Part shown: piece after piece, positions 11,886-25,267 of the stretch
How the letters are laid out: each line of letters starts with the position of its first letter
Numbering within the stretch: the stretch's first letter is position 1
Origin: Epiperipatus broadwayi
Taxonomy: Eukaryota > Onychophora > Udeonychophora > Euonychophora > Peripatidae
Direction: 5' to 3'
Assembly: GCA_028023455.1 (NCBI GenBank)
Contig: JAQFVV010006203.1
Coordinates: 14,734,348 to 14,798,347, forward strand
Length of the DNA: 64,000 nt
Program-made: the position numbers and the translations under genes
Notes under the pieces: generated by a model
The model's database searches: none
What the model was told of the DNA's origin: nothing
What the model saw: the letters and a program-made list of their open reading frames with translations, nothing else

Positions 11886-14800
11886 TTAAAGATTCTAAGA
11901 GAATCTATGTGACCAATTACACTAATTATAAGAAAGAAAAAATATATATGAATATATATATAAAATATCTATACAATTAATTAATAATGGTCACTAAAAC
12001 ATAAATGAAAAATCATATAACACATACACATATGAATAGATCTCCATAGTATTTTGTGAATGTAGAAATATTTATATAATATAGCAATGCACTATAAATG
12101 ACAATAGTATAAATGGATGTGTAAGTATGTATCATATATGTATGTCTATAAACAGGTAGTTAGATATGTAGAGGATAGAAGATAAGTATAGCAGTAGGAA
12201 TATAGGTAATTTAGGGGGGTGGATGATGACTAAGTAGATAAGGAGTAAGTAAATAGGTGAAATTGGGAGGCTAGCAGTAGCCAGATAAGGAAAGTAGATA
12301 AATAGGTAGATGAGAATATATATAATATATAAATAGCCTGCTAATAGCTCTAAACAAGCTTATTTATTTTATTTTTTATGATATATATATATATGTAGCA
12401 CCCTTTTGATTAGGTCCAAATGAATTCACTTAGTCAATTTTTAAATTTTTTTAAATTAAGGATATATTTTAATTGGTATGACTACTATGTAATGTTAACA
12501 CTGTTTTTTAAAAACTTTGTTAAAATAAAATGAGAGTATTAAATGCATAAAACTATACTAATTTATTAAAAATAGTCAAGTAAAGCTAAATGGTATAGTT
12601 TTGTATGGTTGGGAAAATTGGCCATAGTAAAATAGTACATTAATAAGTCTTTTTAAATAAGTGTTAAAAGCTAAATTTTAAAGTAATAACTTAAAATTAA
12701 ATAAATTAGTGTATTGTGAAATAAAAATTATACTTAATAGTTATATTATAAAGTATTTATTTAAAATGTACTATTTTGTGGGGACAAATGTATTTGATTT
12801 AATAGTATCAAAATTATTATTCTAAATTATATTATTATATCATTATTCTTGAATATAATATTTTTTGCAATTAAACATTTATTTCTGTTAGTAGACAGAA
12901 ATTAAAAAACTGACACACATTGTCTGAGTTTTTAAAAGTCATGTGACATAAATATCCATACTTGTGTGTGTGCAAGTTTTTCTAATAAAGTTTCAAAATT
13001 GCTTTAGAATTGTACTATAAAATTGAAAACATTTGTTGGTCACCAGACAAGATAAAAAAAAGATAAAAAAATTAGCTGTTATAAAATATTTAATTAGTTT
13101 TTTAGAATAAATGTAGTTAATAAAATTAGATTTTTGAAAAATAGATGCATTAAAACTAAATGTTGGGTAGATTAATAAAATATTATTTTAAAATGCTATT
13201 TTAAAATATTTGATTTGTTTAAATAAAAATGTGAAATTAGTTTAGAATTAAATAATATAATATTTGATATTTTAAAAGAATGAGTCATAAATTTTATTTT
13301 TAATTTTAATTGTGCAATCTTTACTATATGTAAATTAGATCACCAGATAAAGATTTAATAGCCAATCAAATCATCAGTTCAACTTACTATAAAAGTAGAT
13401 GGTATCATTTTTCTAAGGTGATAAAATTATGCTTTAATCAATTCAATTCTGTGTTTTAATAAGTCAATTCTGTGTTTTTAAATAACCCTCAAAATAAGTT
13501 ATTATTTTAAAATATGAAAGTATTGTATAATTTATTAATTGGAATTATTTTTAAAGAAGAGAGTATTAAAATATTATAAGTTTATCAAGTTAAAATCATG
13601 CACTGTTAAAGCAACAAAAATTCCCTATCAAATAGTCTATTGAAAATTAATTTAGTGTCGCGGTAACTATGGAATTCATACCAAAAATAATTGTATATCT
13701 GTGGAAAGAAAGGATGGAGGTACCGATATTAAGTGAAAATATATTTCTAAAATTATTAATGGAGAAAAATATAATATTGGTTATATTAATATCTCAGACA
13801 TTGTTGAGAGAATCAGACAGAAAAGTTTGTGAGAAATTAAATGTAAATGCATTTTATTGTGAGAAAAGATAGTTGGATCTGAAGAAAGACAAGTTATATG
13901 GTAAAACTTTAATTTTCAATATTTGAAAATATATCGTTTTTTAAAAGATTTGCAGTAAATGTTTTAAAGAAAATATTTTTTTAAGAATTTATTCTGAACT
14001 TTTATTTAAAATGATGGGAAAATAAAGGGTAACATTACTGCAAATATATTTTACATGACAAGTTGTCAATATTAAAGAAGACCACATTTATTTAATAATA
14101 TAAAAAAAAACCGATATTGGGAAATTATTATCTGTAAAAGAAATACCTGGGTAATTAAAATTATCCTGACAAAATACTTTATACTAACTTTATTAAATTA
14201 TTAAATACCAATTTCCATGGAACAAAAATGCATAATTTCCATATTAATACGCCTGAATATATCACTGTGTCAGATGCATCAGAAGCCCAATAAAGGATCC
14301 TATAGAATGGGAAAAACTCCAGTAGATTATTTTTTAACTTTATAAATTAATATTATCTTTAATAATCATTATTCTGAAAGATATAGACAAAGGACTATAA
14401 TTTTTATAAACTTTCAAGCAAGGATTAATGATTATTTTTATAAATGAATCTAGATTTAAAAGTTGACTTCTTTTCATTTTTCGTTCTCATTGTTTTTTTT
14501 TTATCATTTGCGAATACGTTGTAATGAGGGAAAAAGTTTTGTTTTCAAGTGTTAGACAATGGTTGTCATAGCAACATATGGCAGGGGAGCGATCGTTTAT
14601 TAGGACTTGTAATGGAAATATCAAAGGAAAGAAAAAACTTTTTTTTTAAAAATTACTTTATAATAGATTGGAGTTTTATGTAAATATGATTTTAATTATT
14701 TTAGGTACTAATAATATTATTATTTTTATATTATTGTAGGCAGGAAAATTACCTACAAAATATTTACTAACATAGCATAATAATTTATTGTAAAAAATAT

Positions 14801-16935
14801 TTAATTTTCTGTAAAGCTTTTTTTTTTTTTAAATATTTTTTAGTATGATAGTTTTTGCTGAGTAAATGCTAATATTATGTAATATTTTATGAAATGTGGA
14901 CCAGAAAATGTCTAAAAACCAACTAGCAATTGTCACTATGGATAAAATTGATAAAATATTAATTTTTTACATGATGCATTTATTTTATTTTATTTAGATT
15001 GCTTGGAGTATTTTATAGTATTATCATATGAACGTATGGGTATGTGTGAGTGCATTAAACACACATAGAAATTATTATTATTGTAAAGTATAAGTTAGAT
15101 TTTTTTAAAAAAATATATGCATACTTTTATTTTATATTACTAATATAGTATGATTTAGCGATAAATATAATTTATATGATTCTTTAGTAAAGAAACCCTA
15201 TTATTTTAAAAATGTTTAAAGTATTGATTTAATGCATTGATACAAAATCATTTGTATTTCTATTGATGAATTTTGAAAGTAAAATAACCTTTTCTTGTTG
15301 AATAGTTCTAGATTGTTGAATTCATACGTGAATCTTATTTATTGTTTTAGTACAAGGGTTTGATAATTTTGCAATGTAGATTGATAAATCTATTATGAAA
15401 TTTTAAAGTGGTAATGACCTTAGAAGTATGAAAAAAAACCAAAAAGATGCTTAGATGTAGGATTTATGGGGAATAGAAAGTAATTTTATTATCTTAGTAT
15501 ATTATGCAGGTACAGAGAACGAAGCCCTGTAACTTGTATATTTCCAAGTGCAGTGTTTTCTTTAGTATTGAGTATTAATGTTCCAAAGAGCTGAATAAAT
15601 AGCTTAGACATTATTTTATTAGGGAGGTTATTAGACAGAGAAGTTGTGCCTGCACTGTTGCCATGTTGATTATCTTATATGTTTATACTATTGAGTTAAT
15701 ACTCTAATTGGTTCTTCATACCTACGCATTGAATCGTTATTGTAATTTCTAAAGTTATTGCATCATACAGAATTGTATTTTTGAAAGAGAATAATAAATA
15801 ATTTTGGGAATTGTAGAATCGTTACTTTTGAAAGAGATAAGATAGGTTTTTCTTGCTTTGGGTTATGTTAAGATCAAATACAAATAAAATTGAAAGTAAA
15901 CTTAACCTATAATGATAAAGAATCATAAATATTTCTGTATTTTATTAAATTATTTTAAAAAATATATATATAAGTAATAATAAAATTATTTATGAAATTT
16001 TGAATAATTTTTGAATATTTTATCATACAAGTAATGCATATTTTTGAAAGAATAATACATCTGGAGAAACAACATAAAATAGAACAAGTACTTATATTTT
16101 GTAAATATTATTTTACGTTCAGAACTCGCATCAACACCCACATAGAAATTTTTTTTATTAAAGTAATGCCAAGCAAGATGTATATAAAAAATATGTTAAT
16201 CATATTATTTTATTTAAGCCCACCTATTTATTAATGAACAATAATTTTTTTTGATAATGTCAGCACTATCATAATAAAAGTTATTTAATTAATTGGGTAT
16301 AAAATCTATGGACAAGTATTGAAATAAGTGCTACTTTTGTAGTTTATGTTTATGTTTTCATAATTTGTGTATGCTTATGGAAAACATATAATATAGTTCA
16401 ATTGGTAGATAATATATTTTAAGTTATAACTATATCTGTGATTATTATTAGTAATATTATTATGATTGTTGTAAAGAAATATGAAAAGTTATAAGTCGGA
16501 GTGAAGGCTTATGTACTTTTAGATTTTATTATTTTATTTTTATTTTGAAATGAAAAAGTATGTAATTTACCCAAAATGTAATTGTAAATAGTGTACATAG
16601 TTTAATTTTGTTTAAAAGTATTATAATGAAATTTTGTTAAACTTGTTTTATAAAGCTGTGTATTGCATTGATTCTTTACACTACAAACACATGATCTCTG
16701 GAGATATTAAACCAAATAAAATATTTGCACAGTATGAATATAATTATTTACTTGAGAAATTATAGTGTTTCTTAATATAATTTATTTGAGAAATTTTATT
16801 TTACATCAGTATTAACATTATGGTCATAAATTAATTATATAATTTATTGCATAGAATTATAATATTATTCATTGCCACATTCTCAGATTATACTACATAT
16901 TCCATTTAAGATGCCACATGAAAGTTAAAAAATTA
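11886..16935. other. AT-rich DNA without a recognised gene
   Basis: About 5 kb with no supportable gene. The open frame at 13669-13872 (+) has no family resemblance and sits in ordinary AT-rich sequence. The short frame at 16034-16234 (+) is similar. A more GC-balanced patch at about 14500-14640 carries a GTTGTCATAGCAAC palindrome at 14562-14575. Confidence 0.4.
14562..14575. promoter_or_regulatory. X-box-like palindrome (RFX-type site)
   Basis: GTTGTCATAGCAAC is an imperfect palindrome matching the RFX X-box pattern of two half sites around a short spacer. It sits in the only locally GC-balanced patch of a 5 kb AT-rich region. No adjacent first exon could be identified, so a promoter role is a guess and chance remains likely. 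Confidence 0.25.
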
Positions 16936-17110
<175 letters not shown>

Positions 17111-18269
17111 GAGAATTACTATAACAAGGAAAAATAGATAATATTGATAATTATACATTGAAGATGATTATTATTATTTGTTATTATTATTAGTTAGGTG
17201 TATTTAAGGGTGATATAAAATTACTTATCATACTTGACTACAGAAGATTATAAATTGATTAGAATTAGTTTAAAGAACCTGATATTATTATAGTTATATT
17301 ATCTTGAATAAAGAGATTAGGATTTATTTATAAGCATTATATTTAATTATTATTTTTAAAGTCGTAAGAATGCTATTATTTATTATTATTTGAAATAATG
17401 GGGGTGCTAGTATTCTTATGCCATTGAGGTTATATCCTGTTGAATATTGGCTCAATGTAATTCAAATTACTCCTTGTATCTCACTTCATTGTCTCATGAT
17501 TTTATTAATATTTTATTTATTTAATTTTATAAAACCGAACCATTTTATTATTTCTTATTAGTTAGAGCTAGTTAAATAATAGATAGTATCGTAGAGTATC
17601 TTTGTTATCGAATAGATGTATTTTAGCAGAGCATAACCATTTATCTGAGCTAGTCATAATTTATTATTATTATATTTCCTGGAAGTGAGGGTACAATATA
17701 TACACACTATATATTTTATACAAATAAATTCATATTAATGAGTAAGAACATAAATAAACTATAATAATAACATCATTACTTCAGACTTCATGGTGTTAAA
17801 ATAATATAATATATCTTGTATAAACTATTTAATTATAATTTATTTATTGTTTCACTGCTTCTATGACAATTTGCTATTAGTGTTATTTCTGTTTTCTTTA
17901 TTCTTGGATTTCAAGAGATTTTAAGATCATGGTATGATAAATGAAATCTAGAGGTCTTTTTTTTGAATGATATAAGAAGAGAAAATACTGATTGTAAGTA
18001 TTAAGTATTGGAATAAACTTATAAATGTATTTTCTTTAACCATGGCTTGTTCATGTTTGATAATAATAAGTGATGTATATATATATAATTAATAGGCATT
18101 CATAAATAAATATGCTAATTGTAGAAGAAGAAATATTCAAGTCAAAAACTGAAACTTAAAAATGAGTATTCTATGACTTTATAATTCAATAAATGACATA
18201 GGATTAATTCATGTAGACCACATGTTGATTTATTAATGTTTATTTAAAAGCAATTAAACGGACTTTTTG
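17111..18269. other. AT-rich DNA without a recognised gene
   Basis: Several small ATT runs near the microsatellite. No gene or named repeat could be supported. Confidence 0.4.
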
Positions 18270-19543
18270 AAATGCTGGTTTTTTATTGCAGCAAATCTTT
18301 TTCTAGGGTAATATTTGCTCATTAATACCTTCCTAATTTAATCAAACAATCTTCCACCCCTTTAAGGTGTCTTTAAAATTAGCTTTATAATCCAAATAGG
18401 ATATTCTTCATGAACACCAAACTCTAGCTCATCATAAATATATTCTTGTAGGAAATCTATTATTTTTCAGTCTCTTCATGTAAACAATTCACTGATAATT
18501 TGATCCTACAATAATAGATTTAAAAGTTACCACATTCAACAATCTGAAGAAAACACCAGTGGTCTTATATTCTTGCCATTATATTTTTTAAGCATTGTGG
18601 ATAATTTATAAATGATAATTTTTAGTGCTTTATATTCTGTCAGTAGATGATTAATGAATTCTTAATTGAATCAGCTATGTCTGTATGTTCTAATATATTA
18701 AATGTGGTACAGATATATGTTGAAGTTTTGTTGCAATCTTTTCTTTATTTTTTATTTTATGATATTTAAACTTTTCCACATTCCCAAGCTAATAATCATC
18801 CAAGCTAAACTAAAGATGTCGCTTTCATCACTAATGAATAAAGCAATGAAATTGTTTAAACATTAATTACTAAACTGAAGTTTTTATAGACTATGTTCAA
18901 AATATTAAAATAATTCTGTAGAACATTATTTAAATTGATGAAAACAATAAAATCATTAGCATAGTATAAATCTAAGAGTCAAGAAGATGAAATACTTGCT
19001 TTTGACTTTAAGTGATTCAAGTTAAAAACTCAATCCCAAAATTTATTAAAAAAATCAAGTCTCTTATACACTGTTCAAATGACTATTGTTATAAAAATGG
19101 GAGTTAAAGTTGGAGATGGTATTAATTCCTGTTTAACATTAGATATCACTTTAAAGGTCACAAATTTGCCACCAGCAGTAGCTGCACCATCTCATTTTCA
19201 TTGTATAAAAGCTGTATAGTATAAATGAACTCTGACGGATAATCAACTAATTTTTAGTACTAAAAATCTTTGACTAATTGAGTCAATTGCTTTGCCTAAA
19301 TTGATAAAAACAATAATACATATCATTTTTTTTTTGCATTTTTCTGACAATAAAGAAACAATATACAACAGTTTTGAATTTGCAAAAATCTCAATTTTTA
19401 TAATCTTTTCAATAAAATCATTGATGGTATTTATATTGGCAGCAAATAAAAATATTTTAGAATAATTACAGCAATGTTTTTTTAAATGTTTTAAATTCGC
19501 ACAATCTCCAATAGCCATTTTTGACTGAATCAGCATTTTTCAG
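18270..19543 (-). mobile_element. LINE reverse transcriptase remnant
   Basis: Reading the - strand from 19543 downward gives reverse transcriptase blocks in order: VFINLGKAIDSISQRFL (near 19310-19260), a VKQELIPSPTLTPIFI block (about 19140-19090), LYYANDFIVF (near 18970-18940) where YADD reads YAND, and further down EFGVHEEYPIWIIKLIL with RGGRLFD near 18430-18340. Stops and shifts interrupt the frame. This element differs from the RTE-like LINEs elsewhere in the window. I do not assign a clade. It is truncated and inactive. Confidence 0.7.
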
Positions 19544-19558
19544 TAGAACCATAATTTT

Positions 19559-19647
19559 TTTTCACGTGTCATAGCATCAGCCGGGAACCAAACCCGCTAA
19601 CCCGGGACAACTGCTTGTAAAGCACCTCTCGACCACCAATGCTTGAC
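19559..19647 (-). repeat. Short tRNA-derived SINE with target duplication
   Basis: On the - strand the sequence reads as a tRNA: GCATTGG pairs with a CTGATGC 3' strand as a seven-pair acceptor (two wobbles), with a GTCGAGAGGTGC D-region and a GGGTTTGGTTCCC T-arm. A long variable region suggests a type II tRNA. A short A-rich tail follows. The direct repeat TAGAACCATAATTTT flanks it at 19544-19558 and 19648-19662. It is inserted in the LINE remnant to its left. A relative lies at 62148-62245. Confidence 0.75.
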
Positions 19648-19844
19648 TAGAACCATAATTTTGAAGGTAATATTATTTAATATTTTCCAATATTTATTTA
19701 TATATTTTAAATAAATGAGGTAGAAAAGAGATTTCAAGTATATATCAATTATTACATATGGGGGGGGGGTGATGTTTAGAAATAATAATTATTGGATTTA
19801 TCTGCGGTGCATGATATTAAATGTATTCAGCTGCATTTTTATTT

Positions 19845-19940
19845 GGATGCCCTGCAGGATTTGGTACAGTAGACAGAGTAGCAGACTTGGGATCAGAAGG
19901 TTCCAGGATTGATTCTGGCAAAGTTATATGCCTTTTTTTA
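19845..19940 (+). repeat. tRNA-like SINE head
   Basis: GGTACAGTAGACAGAGTAGC resembles a tRNA A box region and GGATTGATTCTGG resembles a T-arm B box, spaced as in a tRNA. The body that follows is short and lost in AT-rich sequence. It lies beside an RTE LINE fragment. Confidence 0.5.
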
Positions 19941-19964
19941 TTTGAATGTTTTTAGTACATGTAT

Positions 19965-20845
19965 ATTTAGCATTTTCATTTGGTATAATCAAAAGCACTC
20001 TTTATATTTTTATACAAATCCTCTGTTTTGTTATAATGAAAACTTGTTAGAGAATAAATCTTAATTATTAACATTGAGTATCAGCCATTAAGTTTACTAA
20101 TTAATCTTGTCAAATCTTTAAGGTATACCATCCATCAATCTGTTAAATATACTATTAATCATAACAATGTTCTACTATTTTTTATTTATAATAAATTCCA
20201 CTATATTTGTATTTCCAATATTTAGGAATTTATAATGAAATACATATACATGTTCCAAATCAATTGTCTCTCATTAAGTTTGACAATGTCACATTTAATA
20301 TTAAACAGTTTTTTTCTAAATTTGTGCATGCTCTCTTCATTTGAAAATGATCTATAAATGTAGGTAACTAAATAAAAATATTATTATATGATAGCAGTCT
20401 AAGTTTATAATCGGGGGATTTTTATCATTTTTTTTTTTTAGTAATTTATAATTGTCATGGTTTTGAATATAAAAGAAAACCAGCAGCACACATCATTCAT
20501 TTTGCCTTCAAGTTAATTCAACTAGTCTCAATTAAAAAGTATCAGGCATATAAAGAAAGGACTAGTGGTATTTTCTTTTGGTCTTGAAATAAGAGATAAA
20601 AGCCATTATATTAATCATATCAGCTGAATTAAGTTAGTGAGTAGCCCATTTATTTTATTTACCTTGTGTATAACCTTAAGGTAAAAATATCTATGAATGA
20701 CAAGAGAATATGGATTTAATATTACAATTTAGCTAGCTTGATTTCTTTTATGGCCAAAGAGGAATCAAAAGTTCTATTCTCACTTAATGAGAATATTCTC
20801 TTTATGTCCAAGTTTGATAACAATTTATATAATTTTTATTAAATT
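19965..20845 (-). mobile_element. RTE-like LINE, 5' part only
   Basis: The - strand matches the 5' third of the RTE-like LINE: an AACTTGTTAG...AATAAATCTTAATTATTAAC block corresponds to the endonuclease VYAPT region of the copy at 684-3505. Further up it shares the 5' region with the copy at 32965-33850 (TTCAAGTTAATTCAACT block). The coding frame is destroyed. The 3' two-thirds are absent. Confidence 0.65.
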
Positions 20846-21109
20846 TAATAATGCTCAAGGCTAAATGGGGTTATAAGTAATCATTAAAATCAGTCAACAC
20901 TTAGACAATCCCAATAACAATCTCAAACTGTTGTCAAGACAACCTTTTAACAATAAAGTTGGAATCTCACATTTATTTATGGTCATTCCACCTTTATGGT
21001 TGCCTTGACAACAGGTTGAGATTGTTGATTGTTATTGATATTGGGCTTGTGTAAATGTTGACTGAGTTTAATGATTACTTATAAACTCATTTAACCTTGA
21101 ACATTATTA
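20846..21109. repeat. Hairpin inverted-repeat element
   Basis: TAATAATGCTCAAGG...GTAATCATTAAA at the left is mirrored by TTTAATGATTAC...CCTTGAACATTATTA at the right. Arms are about 120 bp. A half copy lies at 21309-21435. No open frame and no hammerhead core were found. Confidence 0.7.
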
Positions 21110-21308
21110 GACTTATTGTTTAAATAATACTTTGTGTGCAATTTAAAACTTATAATTGCAGTTTGTAATGTTATAATTGATTATTTATTAGTCTGCATTC
21201 AGGACAGGTTATATTCACCTGTTTAAAGAGGTTTATTTAAACTTCTTTCTATCAATAATTTCCAATCTCTGTGGTGAAGTTGGAATCTTCAGTGTCTATA
21301 TAAATATA

Positions 21309-21435
21309 TTGGACCATAAATAAAGGTGGATTTCCACCTCTATTGTTAAAAAGAAGTTGTTTTGACAACATATTGAGATTGTTGATTGTTATTGATATTG
21401 GGATTAAGTATTGACTGATTTTAATGAATAATTAT
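21309..21435 (+). repeat. Half copy of the 20846-21109 hairpin repeat
   Basis: Shares ACCATAAATAAAGGTGG, GAGATTGTTGATTGTTATTG and GACTGATTTTAATGA with the right arm of the neighbouring hairpin. No left arm follows. Confidence 0.65.
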
Positions 21436-22329
21436 TAATATTTTTTATCTAGTGAATAATGATTATATAAAACAAGGCATCATTTGACTTTCTCATATTA
21501 CTTTCAGCAGATACACTAGGAACAATAACTCACACTATTTATTTAAAAAAATAAATAGATAAATAATTAGTTTAAGTAGAAAGTAGATAGACAATAGAGA
21601 TACATATAGGCTGATAGGTAAACATAGTAAATAAAAAAGTAGATGAATATTGATTCCATTCATAGCTGTTTTAAAATAATACAGACAATAAAAAATGGTG
21701 ACTAACAACTAAAAATAATTTGAAAACTCATTACAAATAATGTTACATTTTTGGGCTTGATATACATAAAATTCACATATTCTATGTACTTATTTTTCTT
21801 TGCTATCAATAGTATTATTGATATTACCATTATTTCTCTCACTTTAATGAGCAAAGTAATTTAAGAGAACTTTAAATTGAGATGTCCAAGTATATTGCCA
21901 TTTTGTGATTGAAACTTTAATCCTAAATGAAGTACCAAATGATCAATCGTTGATTGTAAATTGTACCATCTCATGCAGAATTATAACTAATGATTTCCAG
22001 TGCAATAAACTTGTCACCATCTTTGTTTAGTTTTTTTAATATTGAATCATGTTTAAATTCTGTTGCTTGACAATAAAAAGAACGGCCTGAAGTTAAAAAT
22101 GTTTAATGAATGGAAAAGTCATTGCCCAGAATTTCTCATATCTTAAAATCATCTCACCATTCACTAATTATTAAGCTTGTTAGTGATTCATTTGCATAAA
22201 GTTATAAAACGCAAATAAAAAATAAACATATTTATATAATATTGTAATAATATAAAACAATAGTATTAAAAGAAAAATTGTTTTAGCAATAAGAAGAAAA
22301 AATGAAACTATTATGACATCATGAAATAT
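21436..22329. other. AT-rich DNA without a recognised gene
   Basis: No coding region or repeat family recognised. Confidence 0.4.
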
Positions 22330-22611
22330 GTGAAAAATGTCTATTAAAAATTATATAAGGAACAGCAAAACAAAGTATCCCACAATTTTTAAATAATAAG
22401 ATGAGATATGCAATTAAATCTAAGAATAAAAGAAAAACTTCAGAAAATGATAGGATTATTATCAATATTTTAAAAGAAACAGGTTAAGAAATAGGAAAAT
22501 TCATATCAAAAGTATATATCAAATGTCCAAACAATAAATATAAACCTGATGAACAAAATGTTGCAATAGTAATATTGATATTTAAGAAAAGTGATAAAGA
22601 AAATTTTAGAA
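22330..22611 (+). mobile_element. RTE-like LINE fragment, left piece of a split copy
   Basis: Aligns with 2035-2290 of the + strand LINE (blocks GAGATATGCAATTAAAT, AATGATAGGATTATTAT, ATTGATATTTAAGAAAAGTGATAAAGAAA). It ends exactly where the fragment at 33853-34235 resumes in the same consensus, so the two are halves of one older insertion split by everything between them. Confidence 0.7.
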
Positions 22612-25012
22612 ATTCATCATCATCAGTCTCTCCACATTCAACTCATCCTCTTTAATCTCTAGATTCTCTTTTCCACATCATCCCAGCACACTTCCTTGTT
22701 TCATCCATCCATTTTATATGTGGTCACTTTCTAAGTCTTTTATAGTTTCTTGGAATTGAGTTTAAGATTTCAACTGTTCATTTATTATGATCTCTTTTAG
22801 CAATATGTCTAGTCCAACTCTACTTCAACCTCTTAATTCTTTTAATGATATCAGTGTCACCTGTTTGTTATCTCTCCCATGTATTTTATTTTCAATATTT
22901 TCTTGTTATTCCTAACATGTATCTCTCCATAATGCATTGAGTGGTCTGAGATTTCTGTATTGCTTTTCTGTTAAGTATTCAAGTCTCAAATCCATAAGTA
23001 GGATCTGGTAAAACACATTAAGTTATTTTTACCAAAAGCACTCCAACCAATTTATTTCTATGATTAATTTAATCCATTATGCTTCTGTATCTAGTAATAA
23101 TCTGGCCAAGGTATTTGTAGTTGTTAACTTCTTCTAACCCATCATTATCAATCTTTAATTTCTTTTTTTGAGAATATTCATTGAATAATTTTATAGTTTT
23201 TTAACATTTATCTTTAATATTACTTTTTTTACTTTCATCTGATAACTCTTGCAACATATTCTGAAGCTCTAAAGCATGATTTGCAAAAAATATATATATC
23301 ATTTGCAAAATCTAGATGAGTTAAATAATCTTCACTTACTTTTATTATCTTAGCTTCAACCACTAAACATCACATGATCACCATCTCATGCTAGCACATA
23401 ACTGTTAGTAAACAGGCAAAAACTCTCCATATAGTAGCTTCACATTTTAATCCACAAAATACTTTTTGAAAATTTTGAGAATATAAAGTTACCTTGTCTT
23501 ACACTCTTCTCAATTTTAATATTCTAGTAAATTATGTAATCTAATTGTTACTGTTGCATTTTTATAAATATTTTTCAAATAATGACAACATTCTGGATAA
23601 ATACATTGATGATCCAATGTTTTACTCACTAAAAAATGCTTATAGAATCAATTGCCTTTTCACAATCTACAAATCCAAAGCATAATGGCAACTCAAATTC
23701 ATTAGTATTTTCTAGGACTTCTTTTACTATTTAATTTGATCCACTTTACTAAAACCATTTTTAGATCCAGCCCGTTCTTTTGGTTGGCTAAAATCTAAAG
23801 TTTGCTGTAGATGAGTTAAAATTATCTTGGTAAAATTTTTGTATAGAATTGATAAAAGACTGATATTTATAATTTCTAATTCTTTTCTATTATCTTTTTT
23901 AAAATATTAATATTAATATTGCATTCTTCATACATCTTTATCATTTAGATATTTGATAAATAACTTTACCAAACATTTTTCTATTTCATGACTTGCTTTC
24001 TTTTAAGATATTGATTATAATTTCATCATTATCTGGAACTTTTCCCTTCTTCATAGATTTAATTACATATCTCACTTATTCACTTAAAATCCTGGATAAT
24101 TTCAGAGAATATAGTAGTAGAAGATTATTCCTTATTTCTATATATTTCTTGATAGAATTCTTCTAAATATTTAATGATAATATCTCTCTTTTTAATAATA
24201 GTTCATCTTTGTTTCTTATTATAAAAATGTTTTCTATCAATATGAAAATATGTTATTTTATACTCTTAAGACTTTTATTCTATTCTATAGCTTTTCTTAC
24301 TAATTGCAGAAATAAGCTTCCTACCAATACCAAGATGGTTTTTTTTTTTACACTTTTAAAACTTTTATTCTTTTCTATAGCTTTAATTCACAATTATACT
24401 TTCTTATATTGTTGCCAACTTTTTTTAACACCATTTAAAAAAATTCTTGATATTTTTTTTTTAATGTATCATATTTATATGTTTTCATATTCCTTCTTTT
24501 CTTCATAAATTAACTTCTCTCAGTAGAAATTTTATTGGACAATTGTTACTTTTTCTACCATTATCTTTATTGCAGATTTTAAAAGTATATCAGTTATTTT
24601 CCTATTGATTTCATTCAAATCTGAATAATGTTCAAAATTTGTTAATATTTGAAAAAGATTTGCAAATTCTAATTTAAATTCATTGGAATGTATCTGAAGA
24701 TTAGGAATATCAACTTTGAATATTGTTTTTCTTAATAATTTTTGTTTTAGTTTTTGCATTAACGTACATCTCACATCTCATCAATTGATAATCACTTTCT
24801 GTGTTGAGTTTATTAAGAACATTACAATGTTGAAATACCTAAGACAAAAAATAATCCACTCCTGCTGTACCTTCATTTGGATGCTTTCTTGTCCATTTCC
24901 ATTTAATACTTTTCTCAAAAAACAAAATTCATAATATAAAGTTTTTTTTTTTTTGCAAACTCCATTAGTCTGTGTCTCTTTTGTTTCTATTACTATATAA
25001 TACTAAATTGTT
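22612..25012 (-). mobile_element. RTE-like LINE, 3' two-thirds of a split copy
   Basis: Starts with the reverse complement of the LINE tail (TCATCATCATCA), then runs 3' to 5' through the C-terminal block, the reverse transcriptase and part of the endonuclease (TGCAAACTCCATTAGTCTGTG near 24954-24974). Stops and shifts are frequent. A piece of family A foldback element interrupts it at about 23365-23452. It continues at 32965-33850, so the copy would be about 3.2 kb, close to full length for an RTE element. Confidence 0.75.
23365..23452. repeat. Family A terminal remnant
   Basis: Contains CACTAAACATCACATGATCACCATCTC and AACAGGCAAAAACTCTCCATATAG, which are the two outer ends of family A elements. 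The inner arms and hammerhead region are missing. Inserted in the LINE at 22612-25012. Confidence 0.65.
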
Positions 25013-25130
25013 CATGCACTTTACTACTGTTACACAATGCTTTATTTACCATCCTTTTTTACATTTTACAGTTTCAATTGCCCCAGCAATCTTCTTCAGA
25101 CCTACAACATAATACAAACATATGAATATA
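25013..25130 (-). mobile_element. Penelope-like tail fragment
   Basis: The - strand has CTGAAGA, a hairpin-forming spacer, then GAAACTGTAAAATG and AAATAAAGCA. This matches the style of the tail motif seen at 58373-58410. It lies at the break between the two parts of the split - strand LINE and marks a separate insertion. No coding part is present, so the assignment rests on the motif alone. Confidence 0.4.
25071..25099 (-). ncRNA. Hammerhead-like core, probably inactive
   Basis: CTGAAGA at 25099-25093, one extra A, helix II GATTGC with GCAATT around a TGGG loop, then GAAAC at 25075-25071. The extra A before helix II and the lack of a convincing helix I and cleavage triplet argue against activity. 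Confidence 0.35.
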
Positions 25131-25267
25131 AATGAACATATAATTTACACTCTATATATACATCTTATAATATCTTTTAATTTACATTATTATTATTATT
25201 CATTTTTTATCCTTTTTTTACATTGTATATTTATTAATTAAAATATTTCCTATATATATATATATAT
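25131..25267. other. AT-rich flank of the LTR element
   Basis: Low-complexity AT sequence ending in an AT dinucleotide run. The last six bases ATATAT match the six bases after the 3' LTR and may be its target duplication, though the run makes this weak. Confidence 0.45.
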